Below the pieces are notes generated by a model. The model was given only the letters and a program-made list of their open reading frames with translations, was not told the origin of the DNA and made no database searches. This document shows, one piece after another, positions 6,191 to 13,917 of a DNA stretch of 33,065 bases (the first letter of the stretch is position 1; every line of letters begins with the position of its first letter). Origin of the DNA: Anaerolineales bacterium (lineage in GTDB: Bacteria > Chloroflexota > Anaerolineae > Anaerolineales > Villigracilaceae); NCBI GenBank assembly GCA_020060625.1, contig JAGUZU010000101.1:1-33065 (forward strand), in the 5' to 3' direction. The translations under genes were made by a program, and so were the position numbers.

Positions 6191-7438
6191 TTATGGTTGT
6201 TTTCTTCTCACAGGCGCGGTCAAACAGTGGATCGCCCCATAGCCATTGACCAGTTTGTTCAACTCCGCGCTCACCACGCGGAATCCGCGCCGCTCCAATT
6301 CGTGGATGACGCGCTGATTCGTGGAAAGCGCCATGATGACAGTTTTGTTTCCGAGGTTGAGTAAATTTGTGGCAAAGTTCTTCTGCTCGGCTTCATCCAC
6401 TTCCAAAATTTCGATGCCCTTTTCCGAGAGAAATTCCCGAAAGCCGCCCAGTTCTTCGATGATGAAACTGTCCATGTTGCGCGAAATGCGGATGATCTCG
6501 CGCTGGTCAAGTTCGTGGCTGTACGCCATCACCAGGTTGTGGGTGAGGGGAATCCAGAACATGTCCAAATGCATGATGCGCATGTGTTCTTCCGTTGGAG
6601 CGCCGTACAGCGCCGCTTCTTCCGCGTGCCGCTTGTTGACCGCCGCCGCGATTTGAATTCCTTGACGCTCCATTTCCGCGCCGATTTTCTTTGATAAATT
6701 TTTGACTGCGCTCATGGTTGTCCGCGCGCCGACGCCGATGTAGCAGGTGTCGCCCAGCACGGCAACGTCGCCGCCTTCGATGGTTCCGTGATCGACTTGA
6801 ACAAAACCGTTATCATATCCCAGCGCGATCAATGCCTGTTTAAAGACGTCTACTTCGGGCTTACGGATGTCCCACTTTAAGGCTGACAACACAATGCGGT
6901 CTGTCAACGTTTGCGACTGGTCTCTGCCGTAGAAAATATTGGCGAGCGGAAGTTCATGCGTCAGACTAAGCAAATGATTGAGGCGGATCGCCCCAGCCTC
7001 CCCGTAGGTTGAAGCGTCTTCCTGTAAAATCTGCTTGATCTCGTTCTGAACCTGCAAATAGACTTCGTCAATATCCCCGTGAATGCCTTCGTTTGAAAAA
7101 TCAACAATTTTTCGGGAGCGATACGTTTCGTAATATTCGTCTGCCCGCTGAAGTAATTTTTGTTCGATCTCCTTGATGGACTTTGGCGCATTTGGCATCT
7201 CTCTTGCGGATAATGCCCTCGCCAGCGCATCCTTCGCGCGGATGAATTTAATTCGTTCTCCCTCGATCAATTCCTGCATGTGACGGAATTCCCGCCGCGC
7301 TTCCTGCACATCGTAATAACTGAAAAAGAGACTCTTCGATTTTGGAAGCAGCTGCCCCAGCAATGCCTCGATTCCCGGCTCGCCCCAAACCAAAACCTCT
7401 TGCAGTGGATGCGTTTCGTCGAATATTTCTGTCTGCAT
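6191..7438 (-). CDS. Arginine deiminase-like amidinotransferase-fold protein
   Basis: 415-residue protein of the guanidino-group-modifying superfamily. Visible motifs in order: ANIFYGRDQSQ at about 166-176 (in place of the usual TRDP motif), EGGDVAVLG at 221-229, IGVGARTT at 234-241, HLDMFW at 290-295 carrying the catalytic His, and GAIHCLTAPVRR near the end with the catalytic Cys405. The residues for hydrolysis of arginine or a related guanidine to the citrulline-type product are therefore present. An inserted, charged helical region at about 60-150 is unlike typical ArcA, and the arginine pathway partners (carbamate kinase, ornithine carbamoyltransferase) are absent from the window. I therefore call it deiminase-like rather than arcA. 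The start has only a weak GGTGAT upstream. Confidence 0.75.
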   Translation of the reverse strand: MQTEIFDETHPLQEVLVWGEPGIEALLGQLLPKSKSLFFSYYDVQEARREFRHMQELIEGERIKFIRAKDALARALSAREMPNAPKSIKEIEQKLLQRADEYYETYRSRKIVDFSNEGIHGDIDEVYLQVQNEIKQILQEDASTYGEAGAIRLNHLLSLTHELPLANIFYGRDQSQTLTDRIVLSALKWDIRKPEVDVFKQALIALGYDNGFVQVDHGTIEGGDVAVLGDTCYIGVGARTTMSAVKNLSKKIGAEMERQGIQIAAAVNKRHAEEAALYGAPTEEHMRIMHLDMFWIPLTHNLVMAYSHELDQREIIRISRNMDSFIIEELGGFREFLSEKGIEILEVDEAEQKNFATNLLNLGNKTVIMALSTNQRVIHELERRGFRVVSAELNKLVNGYGAIHCLTAPVRRKQP

Positions 7439-7452
7439 GGATCACCGATAAA

Positions 7453-7490
7453 AAAACAGACCAAAGCCTGTAAAGGGTTCAGTCTGTTTT
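7453..7490 (-). terminator. Terminator of argS
   Basis: On the minus strand AAAACAGAC pairs with GTCTGTTTT across a 20-nt loop and runs into a stretch of T. It separates argS from the deiminase-like gene. Confidence 0.55.
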
Positions 7491-7511
7491 ATCACAAAAT
7501 GGACCGTCTCG

Positions 7512-9332
7512 CTACATGACGTCGGGCGCTTGAATATCGAGCAGGCGCAGCGCATTGGCAATGACCTGCTTCGCCGCCGCCACCAAACGCAGGCGGGCGG
7601 TCTTCACATTTTCATCGCCGGTTTGCAGGACTGGCACAGCATGGTAAAAAGAATGAAATGCGTTGGCGAGTTCATACGCATACGCCGCCATCACCAACGG
7701 ACGATATTCCTCCGCCGCCTGCTGCACCTTTTGCGGGAATTGAGACATCTGCTCGATTAGTTCGATTTCCTGCTTGGTAAGATCATAGTCAAACGTTGAA
7801 CGTCCAACGTCCGACGTTTGACTTGTGACGTTTGACTTCTTGAGGATCGAATTCGCCCGCACATGCGCGTTCTGAATGTAGGGGCCCGTGCGTCCGTCGA
7901 AGGACAAGGCTTCGTCAATATTGAAAACGATGTCTTTGTTGTTATCCACAGAAAGCATGGAATAGACCAGCGCGCCCAAGCCGATCTGCGACGCGATCTT
8001 CTCGCGCTCGCCAGCGGGGATGTTCCCGCTTTTTTCGGCTTCCACAGCCAGCACACGCCTTGCCGCCTCGGCATAGACTTCCTTGAACAATGCCACCCGT
8101 CCGCGCCGCGCCGACATGGCTCCTTCGGGCAGGGTTACATAGCCGTAAGATAGGTGGTAACACTTTTCCGCCTGGGGGAAACCCCACATTTCCAAAATCT
8201 TGAATGCCTGCTGGAAGTGCAAACTCTGGCGGAAATCCACCACATAGATCGAGCGGTCGACGTGATATTGTTCGAACTTGACCTTTGCCAGCGCGAGGTC
8301 TTTTGTCAGGTACAACGACGTGCCGTCGTTTCGTAAAACAACCGCCGTGCGGTATTTTTCCTTTGCCAGCCCGAGTTTCTCATCGATCTTGACGATCACC
8401 GGACCGCCGTCCGCGCGTTCATCTTCGGCAATTCCCTTTTGGATCAACTCATCCACGATTGACTTGGAAGGCTCGTCCACTTCACTTTCATAGAACCACA
8501 CGTCAATGTTTACATCCAGCATCGCAAGGATGTCGCGCAGTTCCTCCAAACTCCAATCGCGCGTGGTCTTCCACAACTCGCGCACAGACGGGTCGCCCGC
8601 ATCCCATTTGCGGTACATCTCGCGGCGTTCGGCTTCATACCCTTCGCGCTTCGCCGTTTCTTCCGGTGTTTCGTTCTCCTTTTTCTCGAGCATGGCGGTC
8701 GCTTCCGCGTACAACTTCAAGAGCCATTGTCCGCGCTCATGCACGCCTTCGGGTTCCTGCCCCTTGTAAAATTTGTCATAGATCCACATTACCGTGATGA
8801 CGCCCAATCCCAAGTCGCCGGGATACGAGGCGCGGATGGTTTTGAATCCCGCAAACTCCACCAGCCTTGCCAGCGATTCGCCCAGAATCGTGTTCCGCGC
8901 ATGACCGATATGGAACGAGTGATGGGTATTCGGCTGGGCATATTCGACCATGACCGTTTCCGCCTTTGGCGCGCCCCGCCCAAAGTCCGCGCCTGAGGCG
9001 AGGGTTTCATCCACCACACGGCGGGCATAATCAGACGTCTTGAAATAGACGTTGAGATAGCCCTTGACCGCCTCGATGTGACCGATCCCCTCCACGCTTC
9101 CGATCTGACCTCGAACCTGCTTGGCGATTTCCTGAGCCTTTTGCGGCACCGGGACCTGAGCCCCCTTGCCGCGCTTCGCTTCATTGGCGGCGGTCTGAAA
9201 AAAGGACGTGGAAAATCCCCACTCCCCGGCAAAGGGAATGGACTGCCATTTGAGTTCCGCCAGCGCAATGTCATTGGCTTGGCAAAACTCTTTTATCTTA
9301 TCTTCGATGAGTTGTTGTTCTTTTTGAAACAT
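7512..9332 (-). CDS. argS: Arginyl-tRNA synthetase
   Basis: 606-residue class I synthetase that charges tRNA-Arg. The N-terminal additional domain leads into the HIGH motif (HSFHIGHARN, HIGH at 141-144). The KMSKS position reads AMSARRGRV, a form usual in ArgS enzymes that lack the canonical lysine. The C-terminal anticodon-binding domain begins near 490 (YIQNAHVRANSILKK) and ends in a DALRBD-type tail, NALRLLDIQAPDVM. I chose ATG 9332 over an upstream TTG at 9341 because a TATAAT box lies 8 nt before the ATG and overlaps the longer version. Residues about 499-515 (SNVTSQTSDVGRSTFD) are encoded by a palindromic insert, described separately. It forms its own unit between two terminators. Confidence 0.97.
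   Translation of the reverse strand: MFQKEQQLIEDKIKEFCQANDIALAELKWQSIPFAGEWGFSTSFFQTAANEAKRGKGAQVPVPQKAQEIAKQVRGQIGSVEGIGHIEAVKGYLNVYFKTSDYARRVVDETLASGADFGRGAPKAETVMVEYAQPNTHHSFHIGHARNTILGESLARLVEFAGFKTIRASYPGDLGLGVITVMWIYDKFYKGQEPEGVHERGQWLLKLYAEATAMLEKKENETPEETAKREGYEAERREMYRKWDAGDPSVRELWKTTRDWSLEELRDILAMLDVNIDVWFYESEVDEPSKSIVDELIQKGIAEDERADGGPVIVKIDEKLGLAKEKYRTAVVLRNDGTSLYLTKDLALAKVKFEQYHVDRSIYVVDFRQSLHFQQAFKILEMWGFPQAEKCYHLSYGYVTLPEGAMSARRGRVALFKEVYAEAARRVLAVEAEKSGNIPAGEREKIASQIGLGALVYSMLSVDNNKDIVFNIDEALSFDGRTGPYIQNAHVRANSILKKSNVTSQTSDVGRSTFDYDLTKQEIELIEQMSQFPQKVQQAAEEYRPLVMAAYAYELANAFHSFYHAVPVLQTGDENVKTARLRLVAAAKQVIANALRLLDIQAPDVM
7788..7836 (-). repeat. Palindromic insert within argS coding sequence
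   Basis: A 49-bp segment with 9-bp inverted ends (GTCAAACGT / ACGTTTGAC) and internal repeats of the units GTCAAACGTC and GGACGTT. It stays in frame and codes for about 16 polar residues between the helix ending in LKK and the conserved TKQEIEL. The repeat style (variations on GTCAAAGGTC/GTCAAACGTC) resembles the terminator sequence at 10739-10769. Confidence 0.6.
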
Positions 9333-9340
9333 GATTCTCA

Positions 9341-9346
9341 ATTATA
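9341..9346 (-). promoter_or_regulatory. -10 box of argS, predicted leaderless
   Basis: TATAAT on the minus strand with 8 nt (TGAGAATC) before ATG 9332 and no Shine-Dalgarno. Confidence 0.6.
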
Positions 9347-9390
9347 GGCTTCCCGCCTCTTTTGTGGGAGGGCGGAATGGAGGGGATAAC

Positions 9391-9417
9391 AAAAACGGGA
9401 GCCTTTCGACTCCCGTT
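9391..9417 (-). terminator. Terminator of rpsT
   Basis: On the minus strand AACGGGAG pairs with CTCCCGTT around an 8-nt loop, followed by TTTTTGTT. Confidence 0.8.
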
Positions 9418-9433
9418 CTGTTGAAAACAGAAA

Positions 9434-9706
9434 CTACTCGCTCTTGCCAGTCAGAGCCGCAAGATGTTTCATCAGACGGCTCTTACGACGCGCGGCGTTG
9501 TTCTTGTGGATCACGCCTTTTTCTGCCGCCTTATCCAGCATACTGATTGCCTTCATCACCGCTTCCTTGGATTCGGGCTTGCCGGTTTCCACGACTTTGC
9601 GGGCATTGTTAACAGCGGTACGCGCCGTTCCACGAACTGTGCGGTTGCGCAGACGCCGCTTCTCATTCTGACGATTGCGCTTGATCTGAGATTTGATATT
9701 AGCCAA
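9434..9706 (-). CDS. rpsT: 30S ribosomal protein S20, starting at TTG
   Basis: 90-residue basic helical protein that binds 16S rRNA early in 30S assembly. The start MANIKSQIKRNRQNEKRR and the later VIHKNNAARRKSRLMKHL are diagnostic for S20. The start codon is TTG at 9706: GGAGG lies 6 nt upstream and the conserved Ala-Asn-Ile-Lys follows at once, with no in-frame ATG to compete. E. coli rpsT also starts at UUG, where the weak start contributes to S20 autoregulation, so the same control is plausible here. It is transcribed alone, with terminators on both sides. Confidence 0.97.
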   Translation of the reverse strand: MANIKSQIKRNRQNEKRRLRNRTVRGTARTAVNNARKVVETGKPESKEAVMKAISMLDKAAEKGVIHKNNAARRKSRLMKHLAALTGKSE

Positions 9707-9784
9707 GGTCTTCCTCCAAAATACTTGTCTTTCTTTTTCGACAGCGCTGTATTTTACATGAGGGAGGTATATTTGTCCAGTGAA

Positions 9785-9834
9785 ATTAAAAGGCAGGATT
9801 CCGCAGGCATCACCGCCTGCGGAATCCTGCCTTT
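9785..9834 (-). terminator. Very strong terminator hairpin after the LysM gene
   Basis: A perfect 20-bp stem: AAAGGCAGGATTCCGCAGGC (9789-9808) is exactly inverted at 9815-9834 with a 6-nt loop. On the minus strand it starts 3 bp after the LysM stop codon and is followed by TTTTAATTTC. Confidence 0.8.
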
Positions 9835-9837
9835 CGG

Positions 9838-10614
9838 TTAGTTGATCGGCGTGGAGGTTGTGGTCGGCAGCACCGTGCCGGGTCCCGGCGTGATTGGAGT
9901 GCTGGTGGGCGGACGGGTGGCGGTCGGCGTGACCATGTTGACGGGGATCACCAGCAATTGCCCGACGAACAGTTCATTGGGATTCTCGATGCTGTTTTCC
10001 TTGATGATGTCGTCGATTGTGCTGTTGAAATCTGCCGCTATGCTTCCCAGCGAGTCGCCAGCCTGAACGGTGTAATTGATCTTCGTCCCGCGCGGCAGGT
10101 TGGGGGGAATGGGCGTGGCGGTCGGCAGTTCCATGCCCGGGTTGGGGAGCAGGATCACTTGTCCTGGAATGATGTATTGCGTGGCAGGATCGATGCCGAT
10201 GCCGTTTTCAGGATCGAAGGGATTGAGAAGCAGAATCAACGCAACGCCGTCGTCCCCAAGGTTGAAGCGCTCGACGAGCAGGGCGAGATAGTCGCCTTCT
10301 TGGACGGTATAGGTAAATGGAGATGAAAACGTCGCGGTGGGTGTGATCGTCGGCGTTGATGTCTCTGTCGGCGCTGGCGTCGGTGTGGATGTATTGGTGG
10401 GGGTGTAGGTGACAGTGGGCGTCGGCGTCTCTGTGGCAAACAACGAATTGAGAGGCTTGCCGGGACCGGACAGCCAATAGACCAGCAGTCCAATACCTCC
10501 CAATACAAGGACGCCGGCAAGAATATAAACCACGTTCGATCCGCCGCGCCTGCGCCTGCGAAACGAACTGATCCCGCCGGGTGATGAGGATGAAATAGGA
10601 GGTCTGTTGTTCAT
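9838..10614 (-). CDS. Membrane-anchored protein with two LysM domains
   Basis: 258 residues. A basic stretch (FRRRRRGG) precedes one transmembrane helix at about 28-50, then a Thr-Pro linker at about 62-96, then two LysM domains: FTYTVQEGDYLALLVERF (about 98-160, including VILLPNP) and INYTVQAGDSLGSIAADF (about 180-232, ending LLVIPVN). A second Thr-Pro tail closes the protein. LysM domains bind N-acetylglucosamine-containing glycans such as peptidoglycan, so it probably tethers the membrane to the wall; no catalytic domain is present. ATG 10614 is preferred, with AAGGA 9 nt upstream; an upstream TTG is possible. It is separated from uvrA by a terminator. Confidence 0.85.
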   Translation of the reverse strand: MNNRPPISSSSPGGISSFRRRRRGGSNVVYILAGVLVLGGIGLLVYWLSGPGKPLNSLFATETPTPTVTYTPTNTSTPTPAPTETSTPTITPTATFSSPFTYTVQEGDYLALLVERFNLGDDGVALILLLNPFDPENGIGIDPATQYIIPGQVILLPNPGMELPTATPIPPNLPRGTKINYTVQAGDSLGSIAADFNSTIDDIIKENSIENPNELFVGQLLVIPVNMVTPTATRPPTSTPITPGPGTVLPTTTSTPIN

Positions 10615-10738
10615 TGAATCGTTTCCTTTTTGCAATTGCGCTTCTTCCTTTGGTTTCCATCCGCGCGCAATGTAAAATAATTCTACCTGAAAAATGGGGG
10701 TTGTGGGGCTGTGTGTTTGTGCGTCGAGAGCAAAATAT

Positions 10739-10769
10739 AAAGGTCAAAAGCCTTTGACTTTCGACCTTT
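10739..10769 (-). terminator. Terminator of uvrA
   Basis: On the minus strand AAAGGTCGAAAG pairs with CTTTTGACCTTT (12 bp with one G-U), loop of 7, then ATATTTT. The sequence is built from GTCAAAGG units, suggesting it derives from a repeat. Confidence 0.7.
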
Positions 10770-10776
10770 GACATAT

Positions 10777-13689
10777 TTACTTCATATGTTCTTTCAAATA
10801 TTTCCCCGTATACGATCCCTTGACCTTCATCACCTGTTCCGGCGTGCCTTCGGCGATCAACTCGCCGCCGCGGTCGCCTCCTTCGGGACCGAGGTCGATC
10901 AGCCAGTCTGCCACTTTGATGATGTCGAGGTTATGCTCGATGATAAGGACAGAGTTACCTGCATCCACGAGCCGTTGCATGACTTCGATCAATTTATGCA
11001 CATCGGCTGCGTGCAGACCCACGGAAGGTTCATCAAGAACATACAGTGTGCGTCCCGTTGCGCGGCGTGAAAGTTCCTTCGAGAGTTTCACGCGCTGCGC
11101 CTCACCGCCGGAGAGCGTCGTTGCTGGCTGACCGATGCGCACATATCCCAAACCCACCTCCTGCAACAGTTTCAATTTATTCTGCATCTGTGGATAATTC
11201 TGGAATTCTCCCAGCGCATGATCGACGGTCATATCCAGCACATCGGAAATCGAATACTTGTCGCGAAACAACACTTGCAGCGTTTCGCGATTGAAGCGCT
11301 TGCCGTGACAGACATCGCATGGCACATACACATCCGGCAGGAACTGCATTTCGATTCGCAACTCGCCCTGTCCCTGACAGGCTTCGCAGCGCCCGCCATG
11401 CACGTTGAAAGAGAAGCGCCCCGGCTTGTATCCGCGCACTTTGCTCTCGGGCAGTTCGGCATACAGCTTGCGGATCTCGTCGAACAAGCCCGTATACGTG
11501 CCTGGGTTCGAACGCGGCGTGCGCCCAATGGGAGATTGATCAATATTGATGATCTTGTCGAGATACTCAATGCCCTCGATGGTTTCATGCTCGCCAGATT
11601 GAGTCCGCGCGCCCATCAACTTCGCCGCAAGTTCGTTATACAGGATGTCGCTCATCAACGTGGACTTGCCCGAGCCGGATACGCCCGTGATGCACACCAG
11701 TTTCCCAAGCGGGATGTTGACATCGATATTCTTAAGATTGTTCGCGGATGCGTGAACGATCTTAAGACTTTTCCCATTTCCTCCGCGCCTCTTTTTCGGG
11801 ACCCCGACCTGTTTCCGCCCCGAAAGATAGAGTCCAGTCAGCGACTTTGGGTGCGCCAAAATCTGCTTGGGAGTGCCTTCTGCAATAACCCGCCCGCCAT
11901 GCTCGCCCGCGGCAGGACCAAGGTCAATGACCCAGTCCGCTTCACGGATAGTTTCATCATCGTGTTCTACAACCAGCACCGTGTTACCGAGGTCACGCAG
12001 ACCTTTGAGCGTTTCAAGCAGGCGGCTGTTATCGCGCGGATGCAAACCAATGGACGGTTCATCCAAAACGTAGAGAACGCCCACGAGACGGGAACCAACC
12101 TGCGTCGCAAGTCGGATGCGCTGGGCTTCTCCGCCGGAGAGAGTCACGGCAGAACGGTTGAGGGTCAAATAATCCAGCCCAACGTTGACAAGAAAGTTCA
12201 ATCGTTCGTGGATTTCTTTGATAACTCTTTCCGCAATTGCCTTCTGTTTGGTAGTTAGCGGCGAATTCTTGCCCGAAAGGTTCTTGACCCAGTCCAACGT
12301 TTTCAGCACGGGCCAGGAATTCGCTTCGACGATGTTTACGTCGTCCACGGTCACTGCCAACGCGGCGGGGTTGAGACGTTTGCCCTTGCAACTCGGGCAT
12401 GGGCGGTCGGACATGAACTCCGAAATTTTTTCGCGGATGTATTCCGAATTTGTTTCGCGGTAACGGCGTTCCAGATTGGTGATGACGCCCTCGAACGCGC
12501 GCGTGAACTTGAACTCGCTGCCGTTCGCGTTCTGATATGTCATTTGAATCTGCTTTTCGCCCGTGCCATACAAGACGACCTTTTGTTGTTCCTTGGTCAA
12601 TTCCCTGAAAGGTTTATCCAGATCGAATTTGAACGCCTTGGCGGCATTGACCAGACTCTGCCAGTAGTAGCCGCCTTCTTCCTTCGGTCCACTCCACTCC
12701 ATGCTGATGATCGCTCCATCGGTCAGAGACAGGCTGTCGTCCGGGATGATGCGGTCGGGGTCGATTTCCAGTTTCGAGCCAAGCCCCTGACAATCCGGGC
12801 AGGCGCCCTGGGGCGTGTTGAAGGAAAAGGTGCGTGGCTCAATTTCGGGCACGGTCGAGCCGTGTTCGGGGCAGGCAAGATGCTCGGAGTAGGCGATGTC
12901 TTCGCCCTCACCCCCAACCCCTCTCCCTGAGGGGTTGGGGGTGAGGTAAGGGATGTTGACCGTAACATATCCCTCGCCAAATTTAAGCGCAGTTTCAACA
13001 GAGTCTGTGAGTCGTGTAAGCGCAGCTTTCTTATCTTCTTTCGAACCTTCCTGCGAAATGACAAGACGGTCCACAACCGCTTCGATGGTGTGCTGTTTGT
13101 AGCGGTCGAGTTCGATCTCATCATCGAGGGATTGAACAGTTCCGTCCACGCGGGCGCGGGTGAAGCCCGCCTTGCGTATCTCTTCAAAGACAGCTTGATA
13201 CGTGCCTTTTCGTCCGCGTACCAGCGGGGCAAGGATTAGGATGCGGGTGCCTTCGGGCAGGTTGTGGATTTTGTCCACGATCTCTTGAGCCGACTGCTTC
13301 ACTACGACACGTCCGCAAACGGGACAATGCGGAATGCCCGCGCGCGCGAACAAGAGGCGCATGTAGTCGTAGATTTCGGTCACCGTGCCGACGGTGGAAC
13401 GCGGGTTGTGGCTGGTGGATTTCTGGTCAATCGAGACGGCAGGGGAGAGCCCGTCGATGTAATCCACATCGGGCTTGTCCATTTGACCGATGAATTGACG
13501 CGCATACGCCGAAAGCGACTCGACGTAACGCCTCTGACCTTCGGCGAAGATGGTATCGAACGCCAGCGACGATTTACCCGAACCGGATAACCCCGTAATG
13601 ACCACGAACTTGTCGCGCGGAATTTCCACGGTGATATTCTTCAAATTGTGGACGCGCGCGCCCACGACACGAATTTTATTGGATGACAT
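10777..13689 (-). CDS. uvrA: UvrABC system protein A (excinuclease DNA-damage sensor)
   Basis: 970-residue dimeric ABC ATPase that finds helix-distorting lesions and loads UvrB. The first Walker A is [11 protein letters not shown] at 31-41; the second, [11 protein letters not shown], is near 680. Both ABC signature regions ([12 protein letters not shown] and [12 protein letters not shown]) and both [18 protein letters not shown] Walker B segments are intact. The C-terminal zinc finger is C-x2-C...C-x2-C ([16 protein letters not shown]). In the N-terminal zinc site the second ligand is His (CPEHG, later CPDCQGLG). Just before it, residues about 248-262 ([14 protein letters not shown]) come from an inserted palindrome. 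AAAGG lies 10 nt before the ATG. No uvrB or uvrC is adjacent. Confidence 0.98.
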   Translation of the reverse strand: MSSNKIRVVGARVHNLKNITVEIPRDKFVVITGLSGSGKSSLAFDTIFAEGQRRYVESLSAYARQFIGQMDKPDVDYIDGLSPAVSIDQKSTSHNPRSTVGTVTEIYDYMRLLFARAGIPHCPVCGRVVVKQSAQEIVDKIHNLPEGTRILILAPLVRGRKGTYQAVFEEIRKAGFTRARVDGTVQSLDDEIELDRYKQHTIEAVVDRLVISQEGSKEDKKAALTRLTDSVETALKFGEGYVTVNIPYLTPNPSGRGVGGEGEDIAYSEHLACPEHGSTVPEIEPRTFSFNTPQGACPDCQGLGSKLEIDPDRIIPDDSLSLTDGAIISMEWSGPKEEGGYYWQSLVNAAKAFKFDLDKPFRELTKEQQKVVLYGTGEKQIQMTYQNANGSEFKFTRAFEGVITNLERRYRETNSEYIREKISEFMSDRPCPSCKGKRLNPAALAVTVDDVNIVEANSWPVLKTLDWVKNLSGKNSPLTTKQKAIAERVIKEIHERLNFLVNVGLDYLTLNRSAVTLSGGEAQRIRLATQVGSRLVGVLYVLDEPSIGLHPRDNSRLLETLKGLRDLGNTVLVVEHDDETIREADWVIDLGPAAGEHGGRVIAEGTPKQILAHPKSLTGLYLSGRKQVGVPKKRRGGNGKSLKIVHASANNLKNIDVNIPLGKLVCITGVSGSGKSTLMSDILYNELAAKLMGARTQSGEHETIEGIEYLDKIINIDQSPIGRTPRSNPGTYTGLFDEIRKLYAELPESKVRGYKPGRFSFNVHGGRCEACQGQGELRIEMQFLPDVYVPCDVCHGKRFNRETLQVLFRDKYSISDVLDMTVDHALGEFQNYPQMQNKLKLLQEVGLGYVRIGQPATTLSGGEAQRVKLSKELSRRATGRTLYVLDEPSVGLHAADVHKLIEVMQRLVDAGNSVLIIEHNLDIIKVADWLIDLGPEGGDRGGELIAEGTPEQVMKVKGSYTGKYLKEHMK
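12906..12946 (-). repeat. Perfect palindromic element inserted in frame in uvrA
   Basis: Arms of 18 bp, CCTCACCCCCAACCCCTC (12906-12923) and its exact complement at 12929-12946, with a 5-nt loop. It adds about 14 residues ([14 protein letters not shown]) between the strand YVTVNIP and [12 protein letters not shown], a point where UvrA homologues normally have no such segment. A relative lies at 31501-31549. Confidence 0.85.
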
Positions 13690-13722
13690 AATGTGAACCT
13701 TTATGATGGGAAAAGCGTATCA

Positions 13723-13750
13723 ATTATAGCACATACGTTCTGATAATCAA
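13723..13750 (-). promoter_or_regulatory. Promoter of uvrA
   Basis: On the minus strand: -35 TTGATT (13750-13745), 16-bp spacer, extended -10 TGCTATAAT (13731-13723). The -10 lies 33 nt before the ATG, so the mRNA should have a short leader with AAAGG. The same TGCTATAAT occurs before yjbQ and the GMC oxidoreductase gene. Confidence 0.65.
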
Positions 13751-13779
13751 GATTTGCACAACAGGCAAACTTTGATTAT
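13743..13779. promoter_or_regulatory. 37-bp inverted repeat over the uvrA -35 region
   Basis: ATAATCAAGATTTGC (13743-13757) and GCAAACTTTGATTAT (13765-13779) are complementary at 13 of 15 positions with a 7-bp spacer. It covers the uvrA -35 box and lies in the uvrA/regulator intergenic region, so it is a candidate operator. It does not match the LexA boxes I know from E. coli or Bacillus. The rest of the intergenic region (13780-13900) shows nothing else I can support. Confidence 0.45.
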
Positions 13780-13903
13780 ACCGAATGAGACACATAAGAC
13801 TGCTTTTTCAGAAGTGCAAAACAAAATAATCGCCATTTTGGCTGTTTACAAAACTGTTACCAATGGGTGAATATCAATCCGTCAGATTTTGAATCGAAAA
13901 AGA

Positions 13904-13909
13904 TATAAT
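13904..13909 (+). promoter_or_regulatory. -10 box of the LuxR/STAND regulator, predicted leaderless
   Basis: TATAAT, then 8 nt (TTTGCCCG), then ATG 13918; no Shine-Dalgarno and only a weak -35. Confidence 0.6.
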
Positions 13910-13917
13910 TTTGCCCG

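Noticed and set aside
10370-10440. Tandem DNA repeat in the LysM gene
   Set aside because: It is the Thr-Pro linker of the protein; the DNA periodicity follows from the codons.
11218-12258. A 346-codon open frame antisense to uvrA
   Set aside because: UvrA is unmistakable on the other strand; the antisense protein shows no motif.
13690-13917. Riboswitch or small RNA in the uvrA/regulator gap
   Set aside because: Only the promoter elements and one inverted repeat are visible; the regulator seems leaderless and the uvrA leader is too short.
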